From: Ailurus styani
Taxonomy: Eukaryota; Chordata; Mammalia; Carnivora; Ailuridae
DNA length: 64,000 bases
Reading direction: 5' to 3'
NCBI GenBank assembly: GCA_002007465.1
Contig: LNAC01000032.1
Coordinates: 9,808,435 to 9,872,434, forward strand
Every line of letters begins with the position of its first letter. Within the stretch, counting starts at the first letter, position 1. Shown here one piece after another: positions 1-28,322 of the stretch. The notes beneath the pieces are model-generated. The model saw only the letters and a program-made list of their open reading frames with translations, did not search any database and had not been told where the DNA came from. The position numbers and the translations under genes were made by a program.

Positions 1-72
1 AATAGCAGAGCAGCTAAACTAAAGCCCTGACATCATAGAGCAACCAGAATTTACCATTCTCTTTCATTAAAG

Positions 73-739
73 TGTCCAGCACTTTTTTGATTTTTTTAAA
101 TTCAATTAGCCAATATATAGTACATCATTAGTTTCAGATATAGAGTTGAGTAGTTCATCAGTTGCATACAACACCCAATGCTCATCACATCACATGCTCT
201 CCTTAATGCCCATCACCCAATTACCCCATCCCCTCACCTTTCTCCCCTCCAGCAGCCTTCAGTTGGTTTCCTAGAGTTAAGAGCTTCTCATGGTTTGTCT
301 CCCTCTCTGATTTCTTCCCAGTTTCCCTTCCCTCCCCCTACGACTCTCTGAGCTGTTTCTTATATTCCACATATGAGTGAAACCATAGGCTAGTACTAGA
401 AGTCCTAGCCTCAGCAGTCAGACAACAGATAGAAATAAAAGGCATTCAAATTGGCAAAGAAAAAGTCAAACTCTCTCTCTTCACAGATGACATGATGTGG
501 AAAATCCAGAAGACTCCACCCCAAAATTGCTAGAACTCATTCAGGAATTCAGCAAAGTGGCAGGATATAAAATCAATGCACAGAAATCATGTGCATTTCT
601 ATACAATACAATAAGAAAGAAGGAAGACAAATTAAAGAATTGATCCCATTTATAATTGCACCCAAAACCACAAGATACCTAGGAATAAACCTAACCAAAG
701 AGGTAAGGGATCTGTACTCTAAAAACTGTCCAGCACTTT
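73..739 (-). mobile_element. Carnivore L1 insertion with 5' inversion, flanked by 13-bp TSDs
   Basis: Positions 86 to about 388 are the 3' end of a carnivore L1 in minus orientation, with the A-tail seen as a T-run near 91-98. From about 389 to 726 the sequence flips to the plus sense and matches the L1 ORF2 reverse-transcriptase region, including a degenerate F-T-D-D catalytic-site-like stretch. The insertion is bounded by perfect direct repeats TGTCCAGCACTTT at 73-85 and 727-739. This is the classic twin-priming structure. The ORF2 part has stops and frameshifts and is dead. Confidence 0.85.
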
Positions 740-1117
740 CAGAAGCAACCATCTACCCCCTCTAGCTCTGAATGACTCATGCACTTTAATACTCTTCTAT
801 AGGAAAAACTGAGTAGTCCCCAAGGCCTTGCCTCCAATACTTTCTCACTTCATTCCAGAAAATCAGAGTTGATTTTTTAATTAACTGTTTCATCCATGCC
901 TGCATACCTAGAGATGTTCTACTCCTTTAGAATCAACTGAATTTTCACTGCTTTCAGCCTCAACCAGGTCAGATAATTAATTCCAGACTAACCCACTGAT
1001 GGTCTGTTTTCTTGCAAAATTCCTAGCACTGTTTTTGACTGATTTCCTGGCAAGTCACAGAAATCAATTCTGGCTAATTTAAAACAATAAGGAACTTATT
1101 TTAAAGATACTGAGTAG

Positions 1118-1314
1118 TGGGGTGCCTGGGTGGCTCAGTAGTTAAGCATCTGCCTTCCTCTCAGGTCATGATCCCAGGGTCCTGGGATGGAGCCCCGCTT
1201 CGGGCTCCCTGCTCAGCAGGAAGTCTGCTTCTCCCTCTCTCACTCCTCCCATGCCCTCTCTTGCTATCTCTCTCTCTCTGTCAAATAAATAAATAAAAAT
1301 CTTAAAAAAAAAAG
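1118..1314 (+). mobile_element. SINEC (CAN-SINE) copy
   Basis: Complete SINE: tRNA-derived head (GGTGCCTGGGTGGCTCAG), CT-rich body, (AAAT)n and an A-tail. The flanks 'aaagatactg' and 'aaagatattg' look like an imperfect target-site duplication. Confidence 0.9.
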
Positions 1315-3540
1315 ATATTGGGTAAGTCACAGTATTACTAAGAGGACTAGAAAACACTTTCAGAGATATACAGCTTGAAATTTATGTCCAACCCTATGCA
1401 GAACTGATATGATCAGGCTCCAGATGCTACAGACTGAACCACAATACCACTTCCGGGCACAGGACCACCACCACTGGCTTGGCTGCCATTGCTCCCCCAG
1501 GAAATTGAATCTGCAATGGGGAAGGAATGAGGGGTTTGCTTCTCCTTCTGTTCATGCTCCATTGCTCCCACCAGTTGCTAGCTACTGCTCAAGCCCAACC
1601 CCCCCCCACCCCCGCCATTGTCCAGACTTGAAGGGAGGAGAAATTTGGAGGAAAAGACTGTATTCTACATGACCAGTAACTACCGTTGCAATCTGAATTG
1701 GTACTCTCTGGGTGTAGCACCTTTCAGATAGATACTGGATTCCTTCCTGAGTGGGGAATTTCTGTGGGTTTCTCAAAAAACCCTCCACTCCACTGGGGAC
1801 CTCCTACCTACAATTCCTTTACAGGCTGGATTCTTCACACAACCAGCCAACTAAGACTTTGCCTTCAGTCCCTGACTTCCACCAGGGTCACCTATCCTCT
1901 CCAGGTGGATTTCTTTGGTGAAGTTTCTTTTAAGATTATCTACAACTGTATCCCTTTGCAGGTTCCACATCTGGTCCACGGGAAAACACACCTGTGGGTC
2001 TGACTCTACTAAATTCTGCTCTACTTCATTCTGCCACCAAACAGACTGCTCTAGCCAGCCTCTAGCCTGACATTTTTTATTATTTCAGATACCAGGCCTT
2101 GAGTCATTCAGGTTCCAGAGAACGTATTTCAAGCTTCTCGACTGGTTTTCTTCTCTTGGCTTCAGATGAGAAGGAAGTGCTTCCATCACCCTCACCAGAA
2201 GGTGGAAAGGACATATACAGCACACTGACAACTCTCTCCAAAGAAATCCTCCCTCCCAATTATTTCTGCCCTTCCTCATGAAGTCTTTGCCATCCCTTAC
2301 AGAGCTCAGAAACAAGAGATGAGCTAATGCTGGCAGAAGAAATTGCCTGTGTCTTAGCATGTCCTATATAATGTAGGCAAGTAACTTGCCTTAGAATGTG
2401 GGGATAATTGCTTAGCCTTAGAGTTCTTAGTCAAAACTGAAACAATATGGAATTATACCTTATACTTCTCCAGCCTGTCAGGTTTTCCAGAGTCTCCAAA
2501 GTTCCTGTCTGGAAAAGATAAGCTCAGGTTATTTACAATAAGGAATAACTTCTAATATATGACTACCTACAAAAAATACAAAGAAAATTTATTTATTTGG
2601 GATCACAGAGCCACCTGAGAAGTCTCTGACCTCCTGATTCTGTGATATGTGTTGGTCTTGAAAAGTAACAGGGAAAATTACACAACATAATTTAAATCTG
2701 TAGCTGCAAACTAAATATCCATCTTCTTTGTATGCTATGTGTCTATGTGTTTCCCAAGAGAAAGGGTTGGTTGGGTAACTTTGGAACCTTCAATTTATGA
2801 GAATTAGTACCAGCCACTTCTGGTTCCCTCATGTCAACCCATCTAAGGCTTCCTTCAATTCAGGCAGTTTCCTATTCCATTTCATGGAGTCTATAGCCCG
2901 GGCTGTCTCCGCCTCTGAAATGGAGTTAAGTACACAAGCAATGTCAACTAGAACTGGGGGGATAAACAGTTCCCCTTAAAATGAAGAAGATATTTATAGC
3001 TTCATGAACTCTTCTTTCAATTTGTTCAGTATTTATCTTTCTTGCGAGCTCTATGAAATATGCTTCCGCTTTTTGAAATCTGTTTGATTAGGTACACTTA
3101 TTTGCTATTATAAAATAAAAAATGATGGGTCATCTTCATCTAATGAGTCCTTCAGTTCAAAATAAACTGAACTTTTTTCTTGAGAGTCAGAATTAAGTAC
3201 AATTTAGCAGTATAACTCATTGTTTACTCTCCTGCTAGATGAAACAGAAGGCAAGATAAATCAAGAATTTACTTAAATTAAGAAATTAATTTACTTAATT
3301 TAAATGATTCCTGGAGGTTGCTGTTCCCCATTACTTCTATCTTTTGCTGCTATGCCTGTTTTGTGATTTGTATTTGGAAAACATCACCTGTATCTCCCAC
3401 CTGGTCACGTTATTTCTAATCTAATCCACACTAGCAAATTCCTTAATGAAACTGAGGGCCTCTGATTCCACCTTGAATCAATGTTTCCTTCTCCTAGAAT
3501 GTAGATGTGACTTACACATCTACTTGTAACTCCTGTCTAT
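1315..3540. other. Intergenic sequence upstream of ADH5, no gene recognised
   Basis: Mostly single-copy-looking sequence. The short open frames have no recognisable domain, splice context or known similarity. A run of C at about 1600-1613 is the only low-complexity feature. I see no ADH4 exon, the next gene expected on this side in other mammals. Confidence 0.5.
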
Positions 3541-3858
3541 TTTTTAATATACTTTATTTTTAAAAGTTTTAGGGTTCACAGCAAAATTGAACAGAGTTCC
3601 CATGTACCTGCCCCTCTATCAGCATGTCCCACAGTACTGGTACATTTGTTATAATTGATGAACACTGACACATCATTATCATCCAAAGTCCAGACTCTAC
3701 ATTAGGGTTCGCTTTTGGTGTTGTACATTCTATGGGTTTTGACAAATGTATAATGATTTATCTACCATTATAGTATCACACAGAACAATTTCAATGCCTT
3801 AAAAATCTTCACTATTCCATCTGTTTATCCGTCCCTCTCCCTAACCCCAGCAACCACT

Positions 3859-3863
3859 GATTT

Positions 3864-3914
<51 letters not shown>

Positions 3915-3922
3915 TTTTTTAC
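3859..3922. repeat. (ATTT)n microsatellite
   Basis: About 64 bp of nearly pure TTTA/ATTT repeat lies inside the L1 3' region. It is likely length-polymorphic. Confidence 0.95.
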
Positions 3923-4778
3923 TGCCTCCATAGCTTTGTCTGTTTCAGAAAGTTATATTGCTGGAATTATACAGTATGTAGCCTTTTCAGAGTGGCTTCT
4001 TTCATCTAGTAATATCCATCAAAGTTTCCTCCAAGTCTTTTCAAAGCTTGATAGCTCATTCTTTTTCAGCACTTGACAATATTACACTATCTAGATGAAC
4101 TACAGTTTATCCATTCCCCTCCTAAAGGATATTCAGTTGCTTCTAAGTTTTGGCAATTATGAATAAAGGTGCTATAAATATTCATGTACAAGTTTTGGAA
4201 ATTATGAATAAAACTGCTATAAAATGTGTGCAAATATAAGGTTTCAACTCATTTGGGTATATACCAAGGAATATGACTGCTGGATAGTATGGTAAGAATA
4301 TGTTTAGTTTTATAAGAAACTATCAAAATGTCTTCCAAAGTGGCCGTACCATTTTGCATCCCCACCAATAGTGAATGAGAGTTCCTGTCGCATTTGGTGT
4401 TCTGTTTTGGATTTTGGCCAAACAGTTGTGTAGTCATATATTATTGTCTTAATTTGCAATTCCCTAATGACATATAATGTTGAATACCTTTTCATATTTG
4501 CCTGCCATACGTATGTCTTCTTTGAGGAGGAATTTGCTCAAATCTTTTGCCCACTTTTAAGTTGGGTTGTTAGTTTTCTTATTGTTGAGTTTTAAGTGTT
4601 CTTTGCATATTTTGGAAGACCATCCTTTATCAGACATGCCTTGGAAATATTTTCTCCCAGTCTGTGGCTTGACCCATTCTCTTGACACTGTCTTTCAGAG
4701 CATGAGTACTTCAGTGAAGTCCAGCTTATCGGTTTTTCCTTTTATGGATCATACATTTGGTATTATATTTAAAAATCA

Positions 4779-4970
4779 GCCTGGATGGGTCAGTGGGTTA
4801 AAGCCTCTGCCTTCAGCTCAGGTCATGATCTCAGGGTCCTGGGATCGAGCCCCGCATCAGGCTCCCTGCTCAGTGGGGAGCCTGCTTCCTCCTCTCTCTC
4901 TGCCTGCCTATCTGCCTACTTATGATCTGATCTCTCTCTGTGTCAAATAAATAAATAAAACATTTTTAAA
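4779..4970 (+). mobile_element. SINEC copy, head truncated, mustelid-type body
   Basis: Starts at 'gcctggatgggtcag', so the first bases are lost. The body is of the 'cctgcctatctgcctacttatgatc' type, followed by AAATAAATAAA. The TSD-like repeat AAAAATCA is at 4771-4778 and just after the tail. It is inserted into the older L1. Confidence 0.88.
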
Positions 4971-6300
4971 AAAATCATTGCCATAACCTAAGGTGATCTA
5001 GATTTTCTCCAATGTTATCTTCTAGGAGTTTTCTAGTTTAGCATTTACTTTTCAGGTCTATGATCTATTTCGAGTTAATTTCTATAAGGGATGAAAGTCT
5101 GTGTCTAGATTTTTTTTTTTTTGCAGTATATATCTAGTTGTTCTGGCACGATTTTTTAAAAGACTATATTTCCTGTATTGCATATTGCATATTTTCTTTG
5201 CTATATTGTCAAAGATCATTTACTATATTCACATAGGTCTATTTGTGGACTCTCTATTCTGCTCTATTGATCCATTTGTCTATTTTTTGCTTAAAATCTA
5301 CTGTCTCAATTATTACAGCTTTATAGTAAGTGTTGAAGTTGGATAGTGTCAGTCCTCCAATTTTGCTCTTCTTTAATACTGTGTTGACTTATTCTGGCTC
5401 TTTTGCCTCTCCATATAAGCTTTAGAGTCAGTTTGTTGATATTTCCAAAATAATTTGCTGGGATTTTGACTAGGATTGTGTTGAACCTATAGATCAAGTA
5501 GGAAAGAACTGACATATTGACAATATTGAGTCTTTCCATGAACATGGAATATCTCTTCATTTATTTAGTTCTTGTTTGAGCTCTTTCGAGTTTTGCAGTT
5601 TACCCCATATTGATATTATACATATTTTGTTAGGTTTATACATACGTATTTCATTTTTTCACAAGCAAGTATAAATGGTATTGTGTTAATTTCAAATTCC
5701 ATTTGTTCATTGCTGGTATATAGGACAGTAATTAACTTTTGGTTATTACCTTATACCTTATAAACTTGCTATAATCACTTATCAGTTCTAGGAGCTTTAT
5801 GTGGATTCTTTCAGATTTTCTACATAGGCAATTATGTCATTGTGAACAAAGAAAGTTTTATCTCTTCCTTGTCAATCACTATACTTTGTATTTTATTTTG
5901 TCTTATTGCATTAGCTAGGACTTCCAGCGTGACATTGAAAAGGAGTGGTAAGAGAAGACATCCTCACCTTGTGCCTGATCTTAGCAAGATAGCTTTTAAT
6001 TTCTCTTCATTAATTATACTGTTACTTCTAGTTTTGTTGTAGATGTTCTTTATCAAGCTGAGGAAGTTCTTTTCTATTCTGAGTTTCCTGAGAGGTTTTA
6101 TCATGAGTGGGTGTTAGATTTTATCAGATGATTTTTCTGCATTTATTGATATGACCATGATTTTTCTTATTTAGACTCTTGATATGAAAGATTATGTTAA
6201 TTGATTTTCAAGTGTTGAACCAGCCTTGCATACTGCAAATAAATCCCAGTTGGTCATGCCATGTTACTCTTCTTATAAGTTGTTGTATCCAATCTAATTG

Positions 6301-6600
6301 ATTATCCACACTAAGCCTCCAGCAATTCATCAATTACACTTCACATTTTTCAATACCAGTATTTGTTCCTCCAGAGATGGGTTTTTGCTCCAATAAGGTG
6401 ATTTTCTGTATTTGTCTAACTCTCCCATTCTGGGGTCATTGGTTTGCTCTGTGATCTCAATTCTCTGACAGTTCTAAGAAGAGTTCTTGATTTCTCAGTT
6501 TGTTCAGCTTTTTACTCATTAGGATGGACTGACAACTTTCAATCTCCTTATATGTCAACCAGAAACTAGCAAACTAGGAAGGTATCATAAAAATGCAAAT
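6301..6600 (-). mobile_element. Probable L1M 3'-region fragment
   Basis: The segment around 'gacagttctaagaagagttcttga' through 'ctccttatatgtcaacc' resembles an ancient L1M 3'UTR in minus orientation, abutting the L1 to its left. The family is assigned by pattern memory only. Confidence 0.45.
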
Positions 6601-6789
6601 GCTTCTTCCCAGAAGATAGACAATATATCTAATAGGGAAAAGAACATTAACTCTTTGTTAAAAGCATTCTTTCACTAAAAAAATGCTTGCTGCATTCCAA
6701 GCAAAAGTTCTATTGTATACCAAGTCCTGGAATCAAGAAAGAGAACAGTCCTTTTAAGAAAATGCAAATGCTCCATAAGATTGGAATGA

Positions 6790-7680
6790 GACTTGTGTGG
6801 TAGAATAGCAGAAAATAAGAATATAGAGGTAAGTAGGAATCATGTTACACAGAACCTGACTGGCCCAGCTAGAGTTTGGATTTTATCCCTTTCTCGGTCC
6901 TTGAAGACTTTTAAATAGTAGAATGACATTTATTTCCTTCTAATCCACTGCATTAAAAAACTATTAAAGGTGAAAGAAAATGGCATGAATTGATGTATGC
7001 TTCAGAAAGATCACTAACGGGTCATTAGTTAGAAGTGCATTAGACTCAGGGGCCTGACAACAAAGACATCAGATGGGAGGCTTTTTCAGAAATCCTGTAA
7101 GACATGATGACAGCACAAACTAAGGTAGTAGCAGTGGGGGATGGAAAGAGACTGATTGGGGGGATGGAGAGAGAGAGAGAGACAGAGGGAGGAGGCACAA
7201 GAATGAGAGGTATTTAGGGTTTGGAGACATTTTTAATGCAGGCACTGAGGGTCAAGGAGAAGATGCAACTTCCAGGTTTCTGGCTTGGGGCAAGAAGGTG
7301 GGGGTGACTGGGTGGCTCAGTGGGTCAAGCGTCTGCCTTTGGCTCAGGTCATGATCCCAGGGTCCTGGGATGGAGTCCTGCATGGGGTTCCCTGCTCAGT
7401 GGGGCCTCTGCCCCTCCCCTCCCCCGCTTGTGCGCACATGCGCTCGCTCTCTCTCGCTCTCTCTCTCCTTCTCTCTCCCAAAAATAAATAAATAAAATAT
7501 TTAAAAGAAGGGGGAAGAGGAGAGGAGAGGATGGTGATGCCACATACAGAAGGAAAATTAACTTTAAGGAGAAAAGATGACAAAATGAGTTTCGAACAAG
7601 TCGACTTTGAGGTAACTACGAGATATCCTAATGGAGACAGATGTTTAGTAGTCAGCTGTGTGCCCAAGCCTGGAGTTCAC
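6790..7680. repeat. Ancient interspersed repeat, family not identified
   Basis: The wording 'agagtttggattttatcc ... gaaagatcact' continuing to 'gagtttcgaacaagtcgactttgaggt' is typical of an old mammalian repeat I cannot name. It continues on both sides of the SINE at 7302-7505. It also holds a short GA-rich patch at 7165-7195. Confidence 0.4.
7302..7505 (+). mobile_element. SINEC copy
   Basis: SINE head 'gtgactgggtggctcag', a CT-rich body with a long CGCTCTCTCT stretch, and an AAATAAATAAAATATTTAAAAG tail. The flanks 'aagaaggtggg' and 'aagaaggggga' may be a decayed TSD. Confidence 0.88.
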
Positions 7681-7921
7681 CACAGCCATCCTTATTCATA
7701 ACACAGAAGTTGTCCTTATACAAAAGAAGTTAAAAGCCATGCTGTAAATGAGAGAGTAGAGTGAAGGGAAAGTCTGTGGCAGAATTTTTTTTTTTTAGAT
7801 CACCATCACTTAAGATACATACTGAGCAAAAAGAGCCATGAAAAAGACCATAAAGCACAGGAAGAGAATGGTCTGGTAGAGCTATTAAAAAAAAAAAAAT
7901 CAGCATTGGCAACAGAGGTTT

Positions 7922-8131
7922 GTTTTGTTTTTTTTTTTAAGATTTTATTTATTCTTTGAAAGAGAGGCAGCGAGACAGGGAACACAAGCAGGGGGGTGGG
8001 AGAGGGAAATGCAGGCCTCCCGCTGAACAGGGAGCCCGACGTGGGGCTCTAGGTGGGGCTCGATCCCAGGACCCTGGGATCAGGGCCTGAGCCGAAGGCA
8101 GAAGCCCAACGACTAAGCCACCCAGGCGCCC
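7922..8131 (-). mobile_element. SINEC copy, minus strand
   Basis: Begins with a T-run and AAGATTTTATTTATT and ends with 'cacccaggcgcccc'. Near-identical flanks 'ggcaacagaggttt' and 'ggcaacagggttt' form the TSD. It lies about 0.5 kb upstream of the ADH5 CpG island. Confidence 0.92.
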
Positions 8132-8714
8132 CGGCAACAGGGTTTAAGAGAAACTGGCAAATACTGCATCTTCCCTCTTTCTCCACTCTGACCGCTCCTA
8201 AACCACACCACACCAAACACATCCACGTTCCGGAGGCTTTGCCCTCACTCACTCGTGCCCCTGCTCGCAGTTCTCTCCCCGTATCCTACCGACCGCCAAA
8301 ACTCCTGCTCACCCTTCAGCTCGGCTGGAGTAGAGCCTGGAAAGTTTCCCAAGTGGGTACGTCCTTTGTGTCCCCTTTACCACTCTTCTCACAGCTCAGT
8401 TTCCCGCTCAGTTGGAGAGTCCTGTGAAGGGCTGGGTCTTACTCATGTTGTCATCTCAAGACGCAGCGCACACGGAGGGTGTAGAAGAAACACAAAATGG
8501 TGCGGTCCTGTTTCTCACGTGCTTCCAGTTAAATTCCCGATTCCTCACCTTCCACATCTCTCTTTCATAAGCTATATCTACGCTGCCTGGGCTAAACGGG
8601 GAAAAAAAAACCTTCCGGACACAGATGTTCCACATCTAGCCTGATGGCCTCGCGAAACGCCGCCAACTTCAGAGCTGAAACCACGTGGGAGCGCCCTAGA
8701 GCGCCGGCCCCGTC

Positions 8715-8762
8715 CAGTTAGGGCCCCGCCCAGCTCAGGGCCCGCCCAGTTCAGGGCCCGCC
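8715..8762 (+). promoter_or_regulatory. ADH5: Three tandem 16-bp GC-box units
   Basis: Units CAGTTAGGGCCCCGCC (8715-8730), CAGCTCAGGGCCCGCC (8731-8746) and CAGTTCAGGGCCCGCC (8747-8762) lie head to tail. Each holds a CCCGCC GC-box core that would bind Sp1/Sp3-type factors. Expansion of one Sp1 site by tandem duplication is inferred. Confidence 0.8.
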
Positions 8763-8922
8763 CTTCGCGCCCAAAGCAGGCCTAGCAAACCCCGCGTTCA
8801 CGCTCCGCCCCTAGTGCGGGTGGAGGTGGGACCACGCCGGGAGTACGCCCCGCCCACGCCGCGCCCCCAGCGCCAGGCGCGCTCCCCGCCCACGTGCTCA
8901 ATATCGTAGGTCCCACCCCCGG

Positions 8923-8940
8923 ATGTCCGCCCTTTGCTGA
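8923..8940 (+). CDS. Short upstream ORF in the ADH5 5' leader
   Basis: ATG at 8923 in a weak context (C at -3, T at +4) is followed by four sense codons and TGA, encoding MSALC. It ends 13 nt before the ADH5 start codon and is in a different frame. Upstream AUGs that lower translation have been reported in the human ADH5 5'UTR. Whether the mRNA here includes this ATG depends on the unmapped transcription start. Confidence 0.5.
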   Translation: MSALC

Positions 8941-8953
8941 CCGAGCCGAGGCC

Positions 8954-25206
<16,253 letters not shown>

Positions 25207-25500
25207 ATTCAACAGTTCATCCTTGTACCTAAGTCTTTTGGTCCAGCTGCAACAGCCAGACAAGCAGGGAGAAGATCTTCCAATTTCACAGCCTCTTAGA
25301 CATTTTAGACCTTCCCCTACTATTGCTTCTACAGCAAACTACTCTAGGCAATAATATTTTTTGTATAATTCATAAATCTCTAATCAAGGACAAGACAGTA
25401 ACAGTCATAAGCCTGTTTTCTGAACTCTCCTTCACATGAATAATTGCCAGCTCATTAAAGAATATCCTAACTTAATAAAAGTAATTTCTGTGTATGTGTA
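25207..25500 (+). other. ADH5: ADH5 3'UTR (short form)
   Basis: Non-coding sequence between the stop codon and the first poly(A) signal with a GT-rich downstream element. Longer 3'UTR forms are known for human ADH5 and cannot be excluded here. Confidence 0.7.
25474..25479 (+). terminator. ADH5: ADH5 poly(A) signal AATAAA
   Basis: Canonical AATAAA 268 nt after the stop codon, followed by 'tttctgtgtatgtgtag', a typical GU-rich downstream element. Cleavage is expected about 15-25 nt downstream. Confidence 0.8.
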
Positions 25501-26084
25501 GACGTTGTCATCTCAGTTTTATGCTGAATTCATTCTCAGGGTTCCTGTCCCCATTATCTTCATTCTTTAAAAGGAAAGCTAGAGGAAATGGGGCAGTGGT
25601 GAGTATCTGAACCTTCCCTTCTTCCATCCTCAGTAATTTTTGCCTAACTTTTAAGAGTCTCCTAAAGAACAGATTTCCCTCCCCATCAGGGGCAAAGTCA
25701 ATCAGAATTCAGGTCAGGCTCTGTGAGATTACATTCTTGAGAACAGATGCCATGCCTTGTTCAGACTTACTCTCACAATTCCTAGTATGGCATCTGGCCC
25801 ACACTGGGCACTAAACTTCACTGACGAACTAACTACCTTCTAGGCATAAGAAGGTGTATGTGTGTTGGTGGTGGCTCTACGAACTCTTTCAAGAATATAA
25901 GAAATATATGCTGAATTTCAAAGTTTCCAGGTACTTTTGCAAATCTTAACATTTTACCACTTCTAGACCACATTGCCTTTCCTCTCCAGAGGTTTCTTGT
26001 GAAATTACCTTTCCACATCCTTTCCTCCCCACCCAGAATTTGGTGTTTTTCACTCTCATGCATGTTGTTACATGTTATACATAT
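25501..26084. other. Intergenic, downstream of ADH5
   Basis: A possible L2-like trace lies at 25740-25830 ('gcatctggcccacactgggcac'). Nothing else is recognised. Confidence 0.4.
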
Positions 26085-26990
26085 CCATTAACCTAGTCTT
26101 TGGTATTGAAAACCTGATACTCTCATTCTGCAGCTTTCGTTTTTTACTCATTGTTGTGTGATGAATCCATGTCATGCTCTTTTTAATACTGTGCAATAGT
26201 ATTCAGTTATATGAAATAACATAATTTATCTGCTGTCCAAATGATGGCATAAAGCAGCTTCCAAAGCTGTTTCTGTTTTGCTAACAATGGTGACAAACAT
26301 TGTACATCTTGCTCATTGTGTTAGTTACTTAGGCTATACAGCTGGCCCTTGAACAACATGGGTTTGAACTGCACAGATCCACTTACACGTGGATTTTTTA
26401 CATTATGGTATTAATGTATTTTCTCAACATTTTTTCTCTAGCTTACTTTGTTGTAAGAATACCATTTATAATACATATATAAAAAATGTGTTAATCAACT
26501 GTTCCCTTAAGGCTTCCAGTCAAAAGTAAGCTGTTAGTCAAGTTTTTGGGGAGTTGGAAATACTATGTGGATTTTCAAATGCGTGGAGGGTTGGCAGCCC
26601 AAACCCCTGCATTGTTCAAGAGTCAACTATATATCATAGGATTAGCACATCTTAACTTGACTAGACATTGCCAGATTGTTCCTCAAAATGGTTGAACAGT
26701 TTAGCAAATGAGATGGGCATGAAATGATATTTTGTTGCTTTAGGTGGCATTCCCCTCAGTTACTAAAGTACTATTATACATTTGTATTTCCTTTTTTGTG
26801 AAGTATCCGTTCACATATTTTGCTCATTTATCTGTTGGATATCTTATCTTCTTCTGAGTAATTCTTAGGAGTTAATAGATGCCAGTCCTTCATCAGTTGT
26901 ACATCTTATTTTAATATATTTTATTTTTAATGTAGTCAAATATATCAGTCTTTTTAGGGTGCTCTTAAGTAACATTTATTTTTTTATTCT
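26085..26990 (-). mobile_element. Ancient L1M remnant, minus strand, split by a DNA transposon
   Basis: 'ctgtgcaatagtattcagttatatg' and, beyond the insertion, 'ccagattgttcctcaaaatgg' and 'ctcatttatctgttggatatc' are old L1 phrases in reverse. Confidence 0.55.
26339..26629 (+). mobile_element. Non-autonomous TIR DNA transposon with TA duplication
   Basis: The left end CAGCTGGCCCTTGAACAA and the right end TTGTTCAAGAGTCAACTA are inverted repeats, flanked by TA. At 291 bp it fits a Tigger-type MITE. It is inserted in the L1M remnant. Confidence 0.8.
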
Positions 26991-28322
26991 AAGCAATATA
27001 AAGAAGCAAAAATGATTCAGTCTTCCCGTCCAGGTAATACACTGACAATGAAAAAATAAAACATAAAAGCAACATATCCAAGAGTCAGAAAATTCAAATA
27101 GAGAAAACTATATAAGAAAGAAGAAAAACACTCACGTCCCACAATAAAAATAGTTGACTGCTGTTAAGTTTATGTATCTTCCCAGAAGTTTCAGTGCAAA
27201 TAATAGCATTGATACATATCCTTTAAATTACAGAAAGCATATTGCAGACTGGCTTTGTATCAACACATTAGATATGCCAGACACATAAATCTCCTTTGGT
27301 TGGATTGCAGCCGTGTGCTTTTTTTATGTTTAATACTTTTGATCGATGTGGCTTAATTGCTCCTATAAAAAGGTTGTGTTTCTGAGTACCATCTAGTTGA
27401 CTAAAAAGTAGGAAAGTGGCAGTTATGGTCAGACCTCTCCTTTTTTGGCTCTTTGGTACATTTGTAGGGCCAGGCAGTGCAGCCTAGTTTTTCATTTTAG
27501 CTAGCCCCAAGCTATTGTCCTGAGAAAACCGAAAGAAATTAAAACTAGCTTCTACCAAAGCTATCAGAAACAGGCTTTTAATCAGGTTTGATTTAGACTA
27601 GCCTTCCAGGAACAAAGTATATTATTACGTTGAGCAATTGCACTAAGAAAATGGACATAGGGTAATAATGGAGAGCTAATAATTCTTTAAAAGGTTTTTT
27701 TCCCCATTGCTTTTCTTCTCATACATGAGGTACACACAGATGAGATGGCATTTTTATGTTCACCAGTGTGAGGAACTAAAGCCATTTTTAAATAAATAAC
27801 TCCAATTCTTGTAGCTGGCCAATTAGAGAGTTTTACTCTTTATTTCTGTCACAGTTAAGTACATACTCCTGAGCCAGCTAATTCATTTTAACAAGTATGA
27901 GCATTTCCTGGCTGAAAGCACAATTGTCTCTTCAAAGAACAAGTAGAAACAATCAAGTTTTTAAGATCCTTATTGTAAAGATTCTTGGATCATGGGACCG
28001 TAAAGCCTTTCAGGATCCTTTTAATACATCCTCTTGGATGGCATCTAGGATGTTATGTATAATGCTAGACAAAATAGGCTTTAGATGAAGGTACAAATAA
28101 AATATGGCTAAAAGCCATTCACTATGTGCATGTTAGCAAATCTACCATAGTTGTCCAAAATTAGGAGTCTATCACTTTAGAATTTTTTTTTAAGTATCTT
28201 AAACTGCTTTCTTGGACAGATACATAATTTTAATACAAATGGCTAACCCACTGTATATTTCATGAAAGCTTGTAAAATGTATTTTTAAGTATCTAAAATT
28301 TTACAGTATTAAGAACTAACTT
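26991..28322. other. Intergenic spacer, nothing recognised
   Basis: AT-rich single-copy-looking sequence. No splice-bounded coding segment, RNA gene or repeat could be named. Confidence 0.4.

Larger units (their letters stand above)
3541..6300 (-). mobile_element. Old L1 element, ORF2 to 3' end, minus strand
   Basis: The reverse complement reads from an ORF2 reverse-transcriptase region (about 6300-5300) through the ORF2 C-terminus to an L1M-type 3' end near 3541. A minus-strand frame at 5321-5560 still encodes the conserved LINE segment where an IPxxYF-like motif precedes LKLIWRGKR-RIS. It is broken by many stops and interrupted by a SINE (4779-4970) and an ATTT repeat. Confidence 0.85.

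Noticed and set aside
1686..2003. 105-codon plus-strand frame upstream of ADH5
   Set aside because: No domain, no codon-bias signal I can see, no promoter or splice support.
5321..5560. 79-codon minus-strand frame
   Set aside because: It is a fragment of L1 ORF2, part of a dead element, not a host gene.
1..8640. ADH4 3' exons expected upstream in other mammals
   Set aside because: No ADH-like coding segment is visible on either strand. The neighbour is probably farther away.
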